A stretch of DNA of 64,000 nucleotides from Pedobacter steynii (GTDB taxonomy: Bacteria > Bacteroidota > Bacteroidia > Sphingobacteriales > Sphingobacteriaceae): contig NZ_CP017141.1 of the NCBI RefSeq assembly GCF_001721645.1, positions 992,001-1,056,000 of the forward strand. The letters are read 5' to 3'. Under the pieces are notes generated by a model. That model was given only the letters and a program-made list of their open reading frames with translations, made no database searches and was not told the origin of the DNA. Within the stretch, counting starts at the first letter, position 1. Each line of letters opens with the position of its first letter. The position numbers and the translations under genes are program-made. Shown in pieces: positions 27,904 through 36,420 of the stretch.

Positions 27904-29406
27904 ATGAAGACAATCATAAAAAAATATGGGTTTCTGGCCTTGACCAGCGCTGCATTATGCATGAGCGGATGCAGCAAATTTCTGGATGAATCAGATCCCA
28001 GCAATTTTACCGTAGAAAATTATTTCACCAAACCCGAACACGCCAGAAGCTCAGTAAATTCGATTTATGCCAGTCTGCGGGAACCAATGAACAGCGGCTT
28101 TGGCGGCGGGGCCTGGACCATGACAGAATTTGCTACCGGACAAGCCGCTACTGACCTAGGACAAGCCGTAGACAGCTATTTTGTCAAAGACCTGCAGAAT
28201 ACTGCCGACAATAATTATGGGCTCAGTTACTGGCAAAATTATTTTAAAGGCATCGCTAATGCGAACCTTTCCATCGCCAAGATCCCGACGATTACCATGG
28301 ATGCCTCAGAGGCAAAAAGGTTAATCGGAGAAGCGCATTTTTTGAGGGCTTGGTATTATTTCAACCTGGTGCAGTTATTTGGCAACATCCCTTTGGTTAC
28401 CGAACCCGTTGACTTGAAGTCAGAGCAGTTAAGACCAAATCAGGCTCCTGCCGGAGAGGTTTACAACCTGATCGTAGCAGATTTAAAAACAGCCGAAGCT
28501 GCCGGTCTGCCCTGGGTAGATCTGACCGGAAAAGCAAGTATGGGTGCCGCAAAATCATTGCTGGCAAAAGTATACCTGACCATGGCCGGTTACCCTTTAC
28601 AAAAAGGTGCTGAATATTATGATCTGGCGGCAAAAAAGGCAGAAGAGGTATTGGATTCCAAACAATTCAGGCTCTTTGATACTTACGCCGACTTACACAA
28701 TCCAGCCAAAAAGAATGTAGATGAAAACATTTTTATGATCCAGTATAAAACCCAGATTGTGCCGGGCAACTGGCAGGAACTCATCATTCCTTATAACAAG
28801 AACATTTCTGCCTACTCTGCCGAAACCGGCGGTATTTATGCAACGGCAGATTTTGTGAAGTCATACGAGCCTGCAGATTTACGCGCCAAGGAAGGGCAGT
28901 TCTTTTTCACCAAGTTTACCAACCAGGACAATAGAAACCTGGTAGTGGATCTGGGCGGATATTTTCTGTATAAACTTTTTGATGTAACGGCGCATACCAG
29001 CACAGCAAACAGCGACCTGAACTGGTCATTGATTCGTTATGCGGAGGTATTGCTCCTCTATGCAGAAGCGTCCAATGAAGCGGCCGGGCCCGGAGCCAAA
29101 GCCTATGATGCCCTGAACCTCATCAGGAGAAGAGCAAAACTGACTGATCTGCAGAGTTTATCTAAAGATCAGTTCCGCGAGGCAGTCTGGAGAGAGCGCT
29201 GGCACGAGCTCTGCTTTGAAAACGTGACCTGGTTTGACATGGCACGTCTGCGCAAAGCATTTAATGTAACGACGAAAGGCTTTGATAATTTTGTGGGCCA
29301 TAAATTCAGTTACGGTCCCGTGCTGACCGACAGAGAGCTATTATTCCCGATCCCAAGCAGGGAGCTGAGAAATAATACGAACCTGATCCCGACACCAGGA
29401 TATTAG
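27904..29406 (+). CDS. SusD/RagB-family substrate-binding lipoprotein
   Basis: 500 residues. Lipobox 'CMSGC' followed by 'SKFLDESDPSNFTVENYF'. Conserved 'RLIGEAHFLRAWYYFNLVQL' and the C-terminal 'FREAVWRERWHELCFENVTW' block identify the family. It partners the receptor encoded 29 bp upstream and ends the cluster; a long palindrome at 29452-29483 follows. Confidence 0.95.
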   Translation: MKTIIKKYGFLALTSAALCMSGCSKFLDESDPSNFTVENYFTKPEHARSSVNSIYASLREPMNSGFGGGAWTMTEFATGQAATDLGQAVDSYFVKDLQNTADNNYGLSYWQNYFKGIANANLSIAKIPTITMDASEAKRLIGEAHFLRAWYYFNLVQLFGNIPLVTEPVDLKSEQLRPNQAPAGEVYNLIVADLKTAEAAGLPWVDLTGKASMGAAKSLLAKVYLTMAGYPLQKGAEYYDLAAKKAEEVLDSKQFRLFDTYADLHNPAKKNVDENIFMIQYKTQIVPGNWQELIIPYNKNISAYSAETGGIYATADFVKSYEPADLRAKEGQFFFTKFTNQDNRNLVVDLGGYFLYKLFDVTAHTSTANSDLNWSLIRYAEVLLLYAEASNEAAGPGAKAYDALNLIRRRAKLTDLQSLSKDQFREAVWRERWHELCFENVTWFDMARLRKAFNVTTKGFDNFVGHKFSYGPVLTDRELLFPIPSRELRNNTNLIPTPGY

Positions 29407-29451
29407 CCCCGGGTTTGTCAATAAACTAAACGACACAAAACACTAAATACG

Positions 29452-29483
29452 ATCAAGGTCAGTAGTATACTACTGACCTTGAT
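29452..29483. terminator. 32-bp perfect palindrome, bidirectional terminator
   Basis: ATCAAGGTCAGTAGTA (29452-29467) is followed directly by its exact reverse complement (29468-29483). It lies between the convergent SusD and sugar-porter genes and is followed by a T-rich stretch. In RNA the central bases would form the loop. Confidence 0.85.
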
Positions 29484-29498
29484 TCTTTACCCTTCCCC

Positions 29499-30884
29499 CT
29501 AGGACTTCTCTGTCCAGAAGGACTCAATCTCTTCCAGTGACTTCCCTTTAGTTTCGGGTAATAGTTTATATACGGTAAAGAAAGCGATCAGACAGAAAAA
29601 CCCAAATACCCCGAAGGTAACTGCCGTACCCGCTTCCCTTAACAGGATTGGTGTAACCTGGCCCACAATCGTATCGGCGACCCACATCACCATAATACTG
29701 ATTCCCATTGCTTTCCCCCTGATTCTTGTTGGAAAGATTTCTGATGCCACCACGAACTTTAAAGGTCCGATAGAGAAGGCAAAGCAAACCAGAAAAAGCG
29801 TAATACTGATGATTAAAAGCACGCTGGAGGTTAATCCCTGATAGAAAAGCCATCCGGTTAAAAATAAACTCACTGTAGCTCCTATCGTACCAATCAGGTA
29901 CAGTGGCCTTCTGCCCCAGTTGTCAACCTTCCATATGGCAATTAGGGTAAATATCATGTTGGCCAGTCCAAATATAATCTGCCCAAGGAAAGAGTTATGT
30001 AATGCAATACCTGCGTCGTTCAGGATGGAGGGACCATAGTAAATGATTGCATTTATACCACTGAGCTGAGAAAACAAGGGCAATAAGATCCCCAGCAGCA
30101 AAGCCTTTCTCAATTTTGGAGCAAACAGTTCCTTATAAGAACCATGCTGATCACTGTTGTCGCTCTCCACCGCGGCAGGAATGACTTCTGTTTTACCATC
30201 ATTAATCTTTTCAAGGATAGCAAGCCCCTCTGCAGTTCTCCCCTTCTTAATCAGCCATCTTGGGCTTTCCGGAACAAAAAACAATCCGATCAGAAATAGC
30301 AAAGCAAACACCGTTCCGATGCTAAACATCCCCCGCCATACTTCTTTTGTATAGATCAGGTCGATCAGGGGAAAGGCTGATGAAGCCACCTGCTGTTCTG
30401 AATAATTCAATAAGAGTGCATTGGTTATATAGGCCAGCAGAATTCCTGCAGTGATGGCCAGCTGATAACAGGTCACCAATCTGCCACGGATGGCAGCAGG
30501 AGAAATTTCCGAAAGGTATAAGGGAACCACAATAGAGGCAATACCTACCCCTAACCCTCCGATCAGCCGGGCAGCAATCAGCCAGTTCAGGGAAGTCGCG
30601 ACCGAGCAGCCTACTGCAGAAAACAAAAATAGCACAGAGGAGAGAAACAATAATTTTTTGCGTCCAAGACGATCACTTAAGTCGCCCGAAAACGCCACTC
30701 CGAGAATACAACCAACCAAAGCAGAGGAAACAAACCAGCCCTCCTGAAAAGGACTTAAGCCGAACTGCTTTTGTACAAAAGGCAGCACTCCTGATATCAC
30801 TGCCATATCGAAACCAAAAAGCAAACCTCCAAGAGAGGCAACCAGGCAAATGATACCCAGATAAATTTTATAATTGTTATTCAT
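29499..30884 (-). CDS. Sugar porter family MFS transporter
   Basis: 461 residues, 12 predicted membrane helices. Sugar-porter hallmarks: 'GGLLFGFDMAVISG' in helix 1, 'GDLSDRLGRKK' after helix 2, 'PESPRWLIKKGR' at the end of the first half, 'QLSGINAIIYYGP' in helix 7 (sugar-binding) and 'PETKGKSLEEIE' at the C-terminus. It imports a monosaccharide across the inner membrane, probably by proton symport. The start is 33 bp after the PMI gene, so the two are co-transcribed from the promoter at 32907-32937. Context (PMI, GH92) points to mannose (inference). Confidence 0.94.
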   Translation of the reverse strand: MNNNYKIYLGIICLVASLGGLLFGFDMAVISGVLPFVQKQFGLSPFQEGWFVSSALVGCILGVAFSGDLSDRLGRKKLLFLSSVLFLFSAVGCSVATSLNWLIAARLIGGLGVGIASIVVPLYLSEISPAAIRGRLVTCYQLAITAGILLAYITNALLLNYSEQQVASSAFPLIDLIYTKEVWRGMFSIGTVFALLFLIGLFFVPESPRWLIKKGRTAEGLAILEKINDGKTEVIPAAVESDNSDQHGSYKELFAPKLRKALLLGILLPLFSQLSGINAIIYYGPSILNDAGIALHNSFLGQIIFGLANMIFTLIAIWKVDNWGRRPLYLIGTIGATVSLFLTGWLFYQGLTSSVLLIISITLFLVCFAFSIGPLKFVVASEIFPTRIRGKAMGISIMVMWVADTIVGQVTPILLREAGTAVTFGVFGFFCLIAFFTVYKLLPETKGKSLEEIESFWTEKS

Positions 30885-30917
30885 ATGACAAGTATTTGGT
30901 TGTATTTAGGATATTCG

Positions 30918-32780
30918 TTACAGCTGGATCTCGTTTTTAAGAAAGGCTTTGATGACTTTCAGCTTTTCTTTTCCGGGATTCAGTAATTTATAGTTTTGTG
31001 TAGCTGCCGGAATGACAAAAGTTTCTGCGTAATGGAAAATGCCAACCCGTTCTCCATTGATTTCCACTGCAACAGCAGTACCTTCCACCAACATCAGTAC
31101 ATGACAACTATCTTCCGTAGCCACCGCCATTTCCGTATCAAACTCCAACCGGTGTACATCATAAAAATGATCTTCATGGGTTGGTAAGTGAATCAGTTCC
31201 CAATCTGCCCCTTTCTCTAATGATACCGGGATTGAGATCAGTTCCTGTTCGACTAATTTTCCTTTGCGTTCGAACCTGAGGTTATTAAATGCATGTGCAA
31301 TATTTATCGGTCGTGGATTTCCATGGAGATCAAGCGAAAGCCAGTCGTACATTTTAAAGGTGAAGATATAGGGTGTTGCGCTGATCTCCAGCACCATATT
31401 GTTCCGTCCTGAGCTATGTACTGTGCCATTTGGAATCAGAAAGAGCTCATGTTTAACAGAGGGAAAACTCCGTACATATTTTTCTATGGCGATTTCTTCA
31501 TTTTTCAACTGACTGTTTTCCAAAGCCAGGCGAAATTCTGCCGGGTTAATATCGTCCTGAAACCCTAAATAAACCTTTGCTCCCGGTGCCGCATCCAGGA
31601 TATAGTAGGTCTCATCCTGTGTAATGGTTTCTCCGAAATTGGCCCTGATATAATTTTTGGAAGGATGGCATTGTATCGAAAGATTTCCACCATTAAAAGT
31701 ATCCAGAAAATCAAAGCGTATCGGAAAATAAGCTCCGAATGTTTCTGCATGTTTTCCCAAAACAGCCCCGGATTCACATAACATTAAAAAGTCGAAAGAC
31801 ACTTCCAGCAGATTGCCATCACTTTCAAAGACCAATCCATTTTCCGGGCTGATCAATTCAAAAGACCAGGCATAATTCACTTCGTTAACGTTCAAGCCTT
31901 TGAGCTTGCTTTTCATCCACTGCCCTCCCCATGAACCACTTTCAAACCAGGGTCTTGCGCGCAGTACAGTATGGCTAAGCTGGTTCAGCCCTTTCAGTAA
32001 ATCTGCTTTAAACAACCAGTTCAGCTCATGAAGTCTCTGTCCGTCTGCAACAATAGAAATACGCGCCAACAATTCTGCTCTATATCTGTTCAGTACCTCC
32101 CAATCAACAAAATAGAAGCGCTTATACATACTAAATGACCGTTCTGAAGCAGATTTCCCCAGGTTAGCGATTGACCTGGCCCTCATCCGGTACTGAATTT
32201 CATTTTTTGGGATATCCAGATAGATCACCGGGGCTTCCCTGTTCAATAATCCGGCACCAATACCAATTACAATATTGATGTCTTTTTCCGGGTCCATGTT
32301 CAGTTTTAAAAACTCGCTGGATTTAAAGAAATCCTGAAGGTTCAGGTTGCATTTCGTTCCCCAAACCTCATCCTCTCCACCCAAAAAAGGCTTAACCAGT
32401 TCATCAACCTCCTTTTCCGGTTTAAGATAATCTGTAGCCTGGTGCCATTTTACAGAAAGGCCCTTCTGATTCAGCTCTTTTTGAATCTGCAATTGAACAT
32501 CATGAAAAAACACACCTATATATCCATCAATAACTACTGTTTTCTCACTAATGATCCATTCTGCAAGACTGGTATATCCATTAAGTATTTTATGGTCCCC
32601 CAGCGCCTGGAAAGGAGACAAAATATAATCATCAACCTTCTGACGGTCAGCATCTAAAACCTGAGCCGGCAATAATGATTGTGAAGTACGTCTCCATTCC
32701 TCCCCCATTGTATTTTTATTTATCTGCATTTCGTCCTTTTTAAACTCTTCCAAAGCCCCAATCGTGTGTTCACTATTCAT
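30918..32780 (-). CDS. Class I mannose-6-phosphate isomerase with N-terminal kinase-like domain
   Basis: The ATG at 32780 gives 620 residues; an in-frame ATG at 32810 would start inside an operator-like site. Residues about 300-620 are a type I PMI cupin: Q370-C-H372 in 'SIQCHPSKNY', Glu390 in 'TQDETYYILD' and His455 in 'NGTVHSSG' match the zinc ligands. It should interconvert mannose-6-P and fructose-6-P in the cytoplasm. Residues about 30-270 look like a uridine-kinase-type P-loop domain: 'KTVVIDGYIGVFF', then 'INIVIGIGAGLL' and 'APVIYLDIPKNEIQYRMRAR'. The GxxxxGK[ST] phosphate loop is absent, so kinase activity is doubtful. Ordinary class I PMIs are 300-400 residues. First gene of an operon with the sugar porter. 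Confidence 0.86.
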   Translation of the reverse strand: MNSEHTIGALEEFKKDEMQINKNTMGEEWRRTSQSLLPAQVLDADRQKVDDYILSPFQALGDHKILNGYTSLAEWIISEKTVVIDGYIGVFFHDVQLQIQKELNQKGLSVKWHQATDYLKPEKEVDELVKPFLGGEDEVWGTKCNLNLQDFFKSSEFLKLNMDPEKDINIVIGIGAGLLNREAPVIYLDIPKNEIQYRMRARSIANLGKSASERSFSMYKRFYFVDWEVLNRYRAELLARISIVADGQRLHELNWLFKADLLKGLNQLSHTVLRARPWFESGSWGGQWMKSKLKGLNVNEVNYAWSFELISPENGLVFESDGNLLEVSFDFLMLCESGAVLGKHAETFGAYFPIRFDFLDTFNGGNLSIQCHPSKNYIRANFGETITQDETYYILDAAPGAKVYLGFQDDINPAEFRLALENSQLKNEEIAIEKYVRSFPSVKHELFLIPNGTVHSSGRNNMVLEISATPYIFTFKMYDWLSLDLHGNPRPINIAHAFNNLRFERKGKLVEQELISIPVSLEKGADWELIHLPTHEDHFYDVHRLEFDTEMAVATEDSCHVLMLVEGTAVAVEINGERVGIFHYAETFVIPAATQNYKLLNPGKEKLKVIKAFLKNEIQL

Positions 32781-32800
32781 TATATCAATCAACAAATTCC

Positions 32801-32814
32801 ATATGTACAAACAT
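32801..32814. promoter_or_regulatory. Candidate GntR operator site 1
   Basis: ATATGTACAAACAT, about 20 bp upstream of the PMI start. It shares TATGTACAAACAT with site 2 (32898-32913). Confidence 0.5.
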
Positions 32815-32897
32815 TAACAAACATAAAAAACACGCTTAATAATAAAATAAAAGGCTAAAAAGCAAAACAACAATAGACAACCCTTCATCAAAAAAAC

Positions 32898-32913
32898 ATG
32901 TATGTACAAACAT
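32898..32913. promoter_or_regulatory. Candidate GntR operator site 2, overlapping the PMI promoter -7 box
   Basis: ATGTATGTACAAACAT, a near-perfect 16-bp palindrome (one mismatched pair) centred on GTAC. It covers most of the -7 element (32907-32914) and the expected transcription start, where a repressor would block. The TATGTACA core recurs at the GH92 promoter. Confidence 0.65.
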
Positions 32914-32937
32914 AGTAATTTAATAAACCATTGCAAA
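32907..32937 (-). promoter_or_regulatory. Promoter of the PMI-sugar porter operon
   Basis: On the minus strand TTTG (32934-32937), exactly 19 bp, then TATGTTTG (32907-32914): a full match to the Bacteroidota primary-sigma consensus TTTG-N19-TAnnTTTG. Confidence 0.8.
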
Positions 32938-32947
32938 TATATTTTCA

Positions 32948-32955
32948 TAATTTTG
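32948..32955 (+). promoter_or_regulatory. Possible -7 element of the gntR gene
   Basis: TAATTTTG matches TAnnTTTG; no TTTG is found 19-21 bp upstream. It would start transcription at about 32961, at the foot of the hairpin at 32958-32981. Confidence 0.35.
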
Positions 32956-32957
32956 CG

Positions 32958-32985
32958 GAGCAGCCAACTACCGGGCTGCTCTTTT
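32958..32985 (+). terminator. Terminator-like hairpin in the gntR leader
   Basis: GAGCAGCC (32958-32965) and GGCTGCTC (32974-32981), perfect 8-bp stem, 8-base loop, followed by TTTT. It lies 17 bp before the gntR start codon. It may be an attenuator or a 5' stabilising stem-loop. Confidence 0.6.
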
Positions 32986-33001
32986 AAACGATCCGGATAA
33001 C

Positions 33002-33733
33002 ATGAAAATAGCACTTAACCATAAAAGCCCGATTCCGCTGCATATACAGGCAGAAGAGTTGTTGCGTAAAATGATAAAGGATCCTCAGTTTCAGAACAAT
33101 AAGCTATTACCTAATGAAATTGATCTGGCTAAACAACTGGCTATATCGCGGACCACGCTTCGACAGGCTTTAAATAAATTGGTTTATGAAGGCCTGCTGA
33201 TCCGAAAAAAGGGCGTTGGGACAAAAGTTGCAGACGCGTTGATCAGCTCTAAGTCGGTTAACTGGCTAAGTTTTTCTCAGGAGATGAATGCACGCGGCAT
33301 TCCGATCAAGAATTTTGAGCTGCACATCAGCTGGGTCTATCCGGAAGAGAGTATTGCTAATTTTTTCAATATTAAAACCGACCAAAAGATTTTAAAGCTG
33401 GAACGGCTGAGGGGTAAACCGGAAGGTCCGTTTGTATATTTCATTTCTTACTTTCATCCACGTGTCGGCTTAACCGGCGAGGAGGATTTCAAAAGACCCC
33501 TTTATGATATACTGGAAATGGATTACAACATCATTACCGAGTTATCAAAAGAGGAAATCAGTGCCAAAGCGGCAGATAAATTCATCGCTGAGAAGTTGGA
33601 AACAGAACCAGGAAGCCCGATCCTGTTCCGTAAAAGATATGTATATGACCAGGCTGAACGCCCGGTAGAATACAACCTTGGTTATTATAAAGCAGACAGC
33701 TTTGTATTTACTGTGGAAAGCAGAAGAGGATAA
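33002..33733 (+). CDS. GntR-family (HutC subfamily) transcriptional regulator
   Basis: 243 residues. Winged helix at about 10-75 ('IPLHIQAEELLRKMI', then 'LPNEIDLAKQLAISRTTLRQ' and 'GLLIRKKGVGTKV'), and a UTRA effector domain at about 95-235 ('KILKLERLRGKPEGPFVYFI', then 'PILFRKRYVYDQAERPVEYN'). UTRA domains bind small ligands, often sugar phosphates. It is divergent from the PMI-porter operon. Operator-like TGTACATA dyads on the PMI and GH92 promoters suggest it is the local repressor, with a mannose-derived phosphate as a plausible inducer (inference). Confidence 0.93.
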   Translation: MKIALNHKSPIPLHIQAEELLRKMIKDPQFQNNKLLPNEIDLAKQLAISRTTLRQALNKLVYEGLLIRKKGVGTKVADALISSKSVNWLSFSQEMNARGIPIKNFELHISWVYPEESIANFFNIKTDQKILKLERLRGKPEGPFVYFISYFHPRVGLTGEEDFKRPLYDILEMDYNIITELSKEEISAKAADKFIAEKLETEPGSPILFRKRYVYDQAERPVEYNLGYYKADSFVFTVESRRG

Positions 33734-33844
33734 ATTTCATTATGTCTACTGAGTTGTATCTTCTGATCCTGGTGATTGATACTCACTTTAAGCAGGGGCA
33801 GAAACTTCTTAGCACAATCCCTTATTTATTAAACCAAATCCGTC

Positions 33845-36229
33845 CTATTTCTCCGTACTCATGGAAGGAGGAGGAACCGATATTCCCCAGGAAGTATTCG
33901 GTTTGGGTCCCATTTTAAAAGTCAGTATCCCTCCGTCCGTCAGCTTTTTTCGGTCGATCCAGCAATTACTTAGATTTTTCAGGTTGAATGAACCAGATTG
34001 TATGTACTTGTTCTCTTTTGAGTTATTTACGGTTTTAATGACCAGTTCTTTTCCGGAATAGTATTTAGGATTCAGTTTTATCGTCACCTGATCAAAGATC
34101 GGACTACCAAACTGAAAGGAAGGATTCATGGCTGCATGTCCCTGAACATCAAACAAACCCAGGGCAGCCATCACAAACCATGCCCCCAACTGTCCCTGAT
34201 CCTCATCCTGACCAAAGCCATAACCATGCAAAGGTTCAGCGCCGTAAAATTCATCGCAAATGGTACGTGTCCATTTTTGAGAAAGCCAGGGTTTTCCTGA
34301 ATAATTAAACAACCAGGACTGATGTAAACATGGTTGGTTTCCATGGTTATACAATTTCTCCAGTCCGGAAAAACTGTCAATTTCCTTTCCGCCTCCAAAG
34401 GTAGACTTCTGACTTTCCTCAAAAGTTTCCTCCAGGCGTTTATTGAACAAATCTTTGCCCAACAGCGCGATCAGGCCTGCAGGATCCTGAGGAACATACC
34501 AGGTATATTGAAATGCGTTGCCTTCCTGAAATCCACGCCATGCCTGCATGGGTTTAAAATCTTCAATAAAGCTCCCGTTTTCATATTTGGGTCTGATAAA
34601 TTTAGTTTCCGGATCGAACAGGTTTTTCCAGGCCCCCGCCTGTCTGATTAGTTTCTGATAGTCTTTGGTTTTCCCTAAAGCTTTAGCAAAATTAGCCACA
34701 CCGTAAGAAGTATAAGCATACTCCAGGGTATGTGATCCACCGAAATTAAAGACCCATCCATTGGAAATGGTCGTATCTTTTGATGGAATATATCCTTTCT
34801 CCACCAGGTGCCAAAGGTCATATTTCCCTGATCCAAAAGGCCGGTCAGTGTAGCCGGTTTCATTTTTATAGGCCGCCTGATAAGCTTCTTCTACATCAAA
34901 ATCCCTGATCTGAGCATGATAAGTTGCCGCCAGCATCAAGCCAAAACAATTGGTTTGTACCCCATTTGTATGGGTTCCTGCCGCAAGGCCATCATGAAGC
35001 CATCCTGTTTCTTTGGCAAAATCCAGATTGGACTGCATGTATTCACTCAGGTAGTCCGGATAAACCAAAGCCCACAACTGGCCCAGGTTCCAGAACGCGC
35101 CCCACATCCCATCGGTATTATAATGGTTGTACCTGGGCTTGCCCCTGGCATCCAAAGGAATCTGTCCGATCTGACCGTTGTGTTGCGGGTATTGCCCGTT
35201 AACATCACTCGCCAATCCACGTCCCAGCAGTGCATGGTATAGTCCGGTGTAAAATTTCACCTTGCTAACGCTATCTTTTCCTTCTGCCACAATTCTCCCC
35301 AGCTTTTCATTCCAGAGCTGATGTGCAGCTTTTCTGACCCCATCAAAGGTTTTCCCTTTAGCTTCAGTCTGGAGGTTTTTCGAGGCATTCTCTATACTGG
35401 TATAAGACAGCCCAACCTGCATTTCAATCACTTCATTCCTGCTCGTTGAAAAATTCAGGTACATGCCATTACCCTGTCCTTTTGTTTCCTGCTCCCCATC
35501 TTTGATTTGCTCGTCGACGAAAGTGCCATAAGATTCCGGAGCTTTATTCAAGAGAACTGAAAAATACATTTTAACCCGTTTATCAGGATCACAGAACTTC
35601 AGGTACTCCGGATAGGTTTCTATCCATCCTTCCAACCTGTTCTTTCCAGAAAGACGGATGCACGCTTCATTCACCTTCCCGCTTTCTCCCTGACGATGTC
35701 CCACATCAAAAATAATCCTGGATTGCTTTGATTCAGGGAAGGTATAGCGGTGAAAACCTACCCGTTCAGTAGCTGTAAGTTCCGCTTTTATGTCATAATC
35801 TTTTAGAAAAACCTCATAAAAACCAGGTTCTGCATGTTCCGTTTGTTTATCAAAACGGGATCGATATCCAGAATCCGGATCCTTTAGATCGCCGGGAACC
35901 GTTTGTAAAGCACCCCTTACCGGCATCACCACCAGCCCCCCTATCTGGAATTCATGAAAATGGCCAAAGCCTTCAATCGAGCGATGAAGATCATCATAAC
36001 CGGCCGGTGTCCAGCCACCTTCCCTTCCGTAGGCATTGGTATGGGGAGCTACTTTCGCCATTCCGAAGGGCAGGGCTGCCGGAGTATAAAAAAACCAGCG
36101 TCCATGTACTGATCCGATCTGAGGATCAACATAAGCCGCCGGATTAAATGTCCCGTTTTTTACCTGAGCAATTGCTGAAAAAGCAAAGACAGGTAATATC
36201 AAAGCAAGCAGTTTTATTCTCTTTATCAT
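33845..36229 (-). CDS. GH92 family alpha-mannosidase, secreted
   Basis: 794 residues; signal peptide (MIKRIKLLALILPVFAFSAIAQ). The N-terminal beta-sandwich begins 'VDPQIGSVHGRWFFYTPAA', with 'PFGMAKVAPHT' and 'GFGHFHEFQIGG'. The (alpha/alpha)6 catalytic domain contains 'FQEGNAFQYTWYVPQDPAG' (Glu569, expected acid) and 'GFGQDEDQGQLGAWFV' (Asp675/Asp677, expected base region). GH92 enzymes are calcium-dependent exo-alpha-mannosidases acting on N-glycans or mannan. The usual GNEP motif reads 'HGNQPCLHQSW' here (Gln632). Its promoter carries the same dyad as the PMI promoter. With PNGase F in the window, N-glycan trimming is a good hypothesis. Confidence 0.92.
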   Translation of the reverse strand: MIKRIKLLALILPVFAFSAIAQVKNGTFNPAAYVDPQIGSVHGRWFFYTPAALPFGMAKVAPHTNAYGREGGWTPAGYDDLHRSIEGFGHFHEFQIGGLVVMPVRGALQTVPGDLKDPDSGYRSRFDKQTEHAEPGFYEVFLKDYDIKAELTATERVGFHRYTFPESKQSRIIFDVGHRQGESGKVNEACIRLSGKNRLEGWIETYPEYLKFCDPDKRVKMYFSVLLNKAPESYGTFVDEQIKDGEQETKGQGNGMYLNFSTSRNEVIEMQVGLSYTSIENASKNLQTEAKGKTFDGVRKAAHQLWNEKLGRIVAEGKDSVSKVKFYTGLYHALLGRGLASDVNGQYPQHNGQIGQIPLDARGKPRYNHYNTDGMWGAFWNLGQLWALVYPDYLSEYMQSNLDFAKETGWLHDGLAAGTHTNGVQTNCFGLMLAATYHAQIRDFDVEEAYQAAYKNETGYTDRPFGSGKYDLWHLVEKGYIPSKDTTISNGWVFNFGGSHTLEYAYTSYGVANFAKALGKTKDYQKLIRQAGAWKNLFDPETKFIRPKYENGSFIEDFKPMQAWRGFQEGNAFQYTWYVPQDPAGLIALLGKDLFNKRLEETFEESQKSTFGGGKEIDSFSGLEKLYNHGNQPCLHQSWLFNYSGKPWLSQKWTRTICDEFYGAEPLHGYGFGQDEDQGQLGAWFVMAALGLFDVQGHAAMNPSFQFGSPIFDQVTIKLNPKYYSGKELVIKTVNNSKENKYIQSGSFNLKNLSNCWIDRKKLTDGGILTFKMGPKPNTSWGISVPPPSMSTEK

Positions 36230-36247
36230 ATGATATCAAATGAATAT

Positions 36248-36265
36248 TGTACATATGTATGTACA
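36248..36265. promoter_or_regulatory. Candidate GntR operator site 3, at the GH92 promoter
   Basis: TGTACATA-TG-TATGTACA, perfect 8-bp arms. It lies just downstream of the -7 box at 36271-36278, at the expected transcription start. TATGTACA is shared with sites 1 and 2. Confidence 0.65.
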
Positions 36266-36270
36266 TAAAC

Positions 36271-36303
36271 CAAATATATACATTTACTTTACCTTTTAAC
36301 AAG
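36271..36303 (-). promoter_or_regulatory. Promoter of the GH92 gene
   Basis: On the minus strand TATATTTG (36271-36278) is an exact -7 match; CTTG (36300-36303), one base off TTTG, is 21 bp upstream. Confidence 0.65.
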
Positions 36304-36420
36304 ATTTTGCGCAAAAGAAAAAAACGCACTGATCATCAGCCACACAATTGTGACCAATAAGAATTGTAAAAAGCACCCTGATTCTTTCAGAATAAACAAT
36401 TTCCCATTACCTTTAGGGCA

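Noticed and set aside
36385..36415. TTTC-N19-TACCTTTA as promoter of the small exported protein
   Set aside because: Both boxes have mismatches, and transcription would start at or after the TTG start codon; kept only as a remark.
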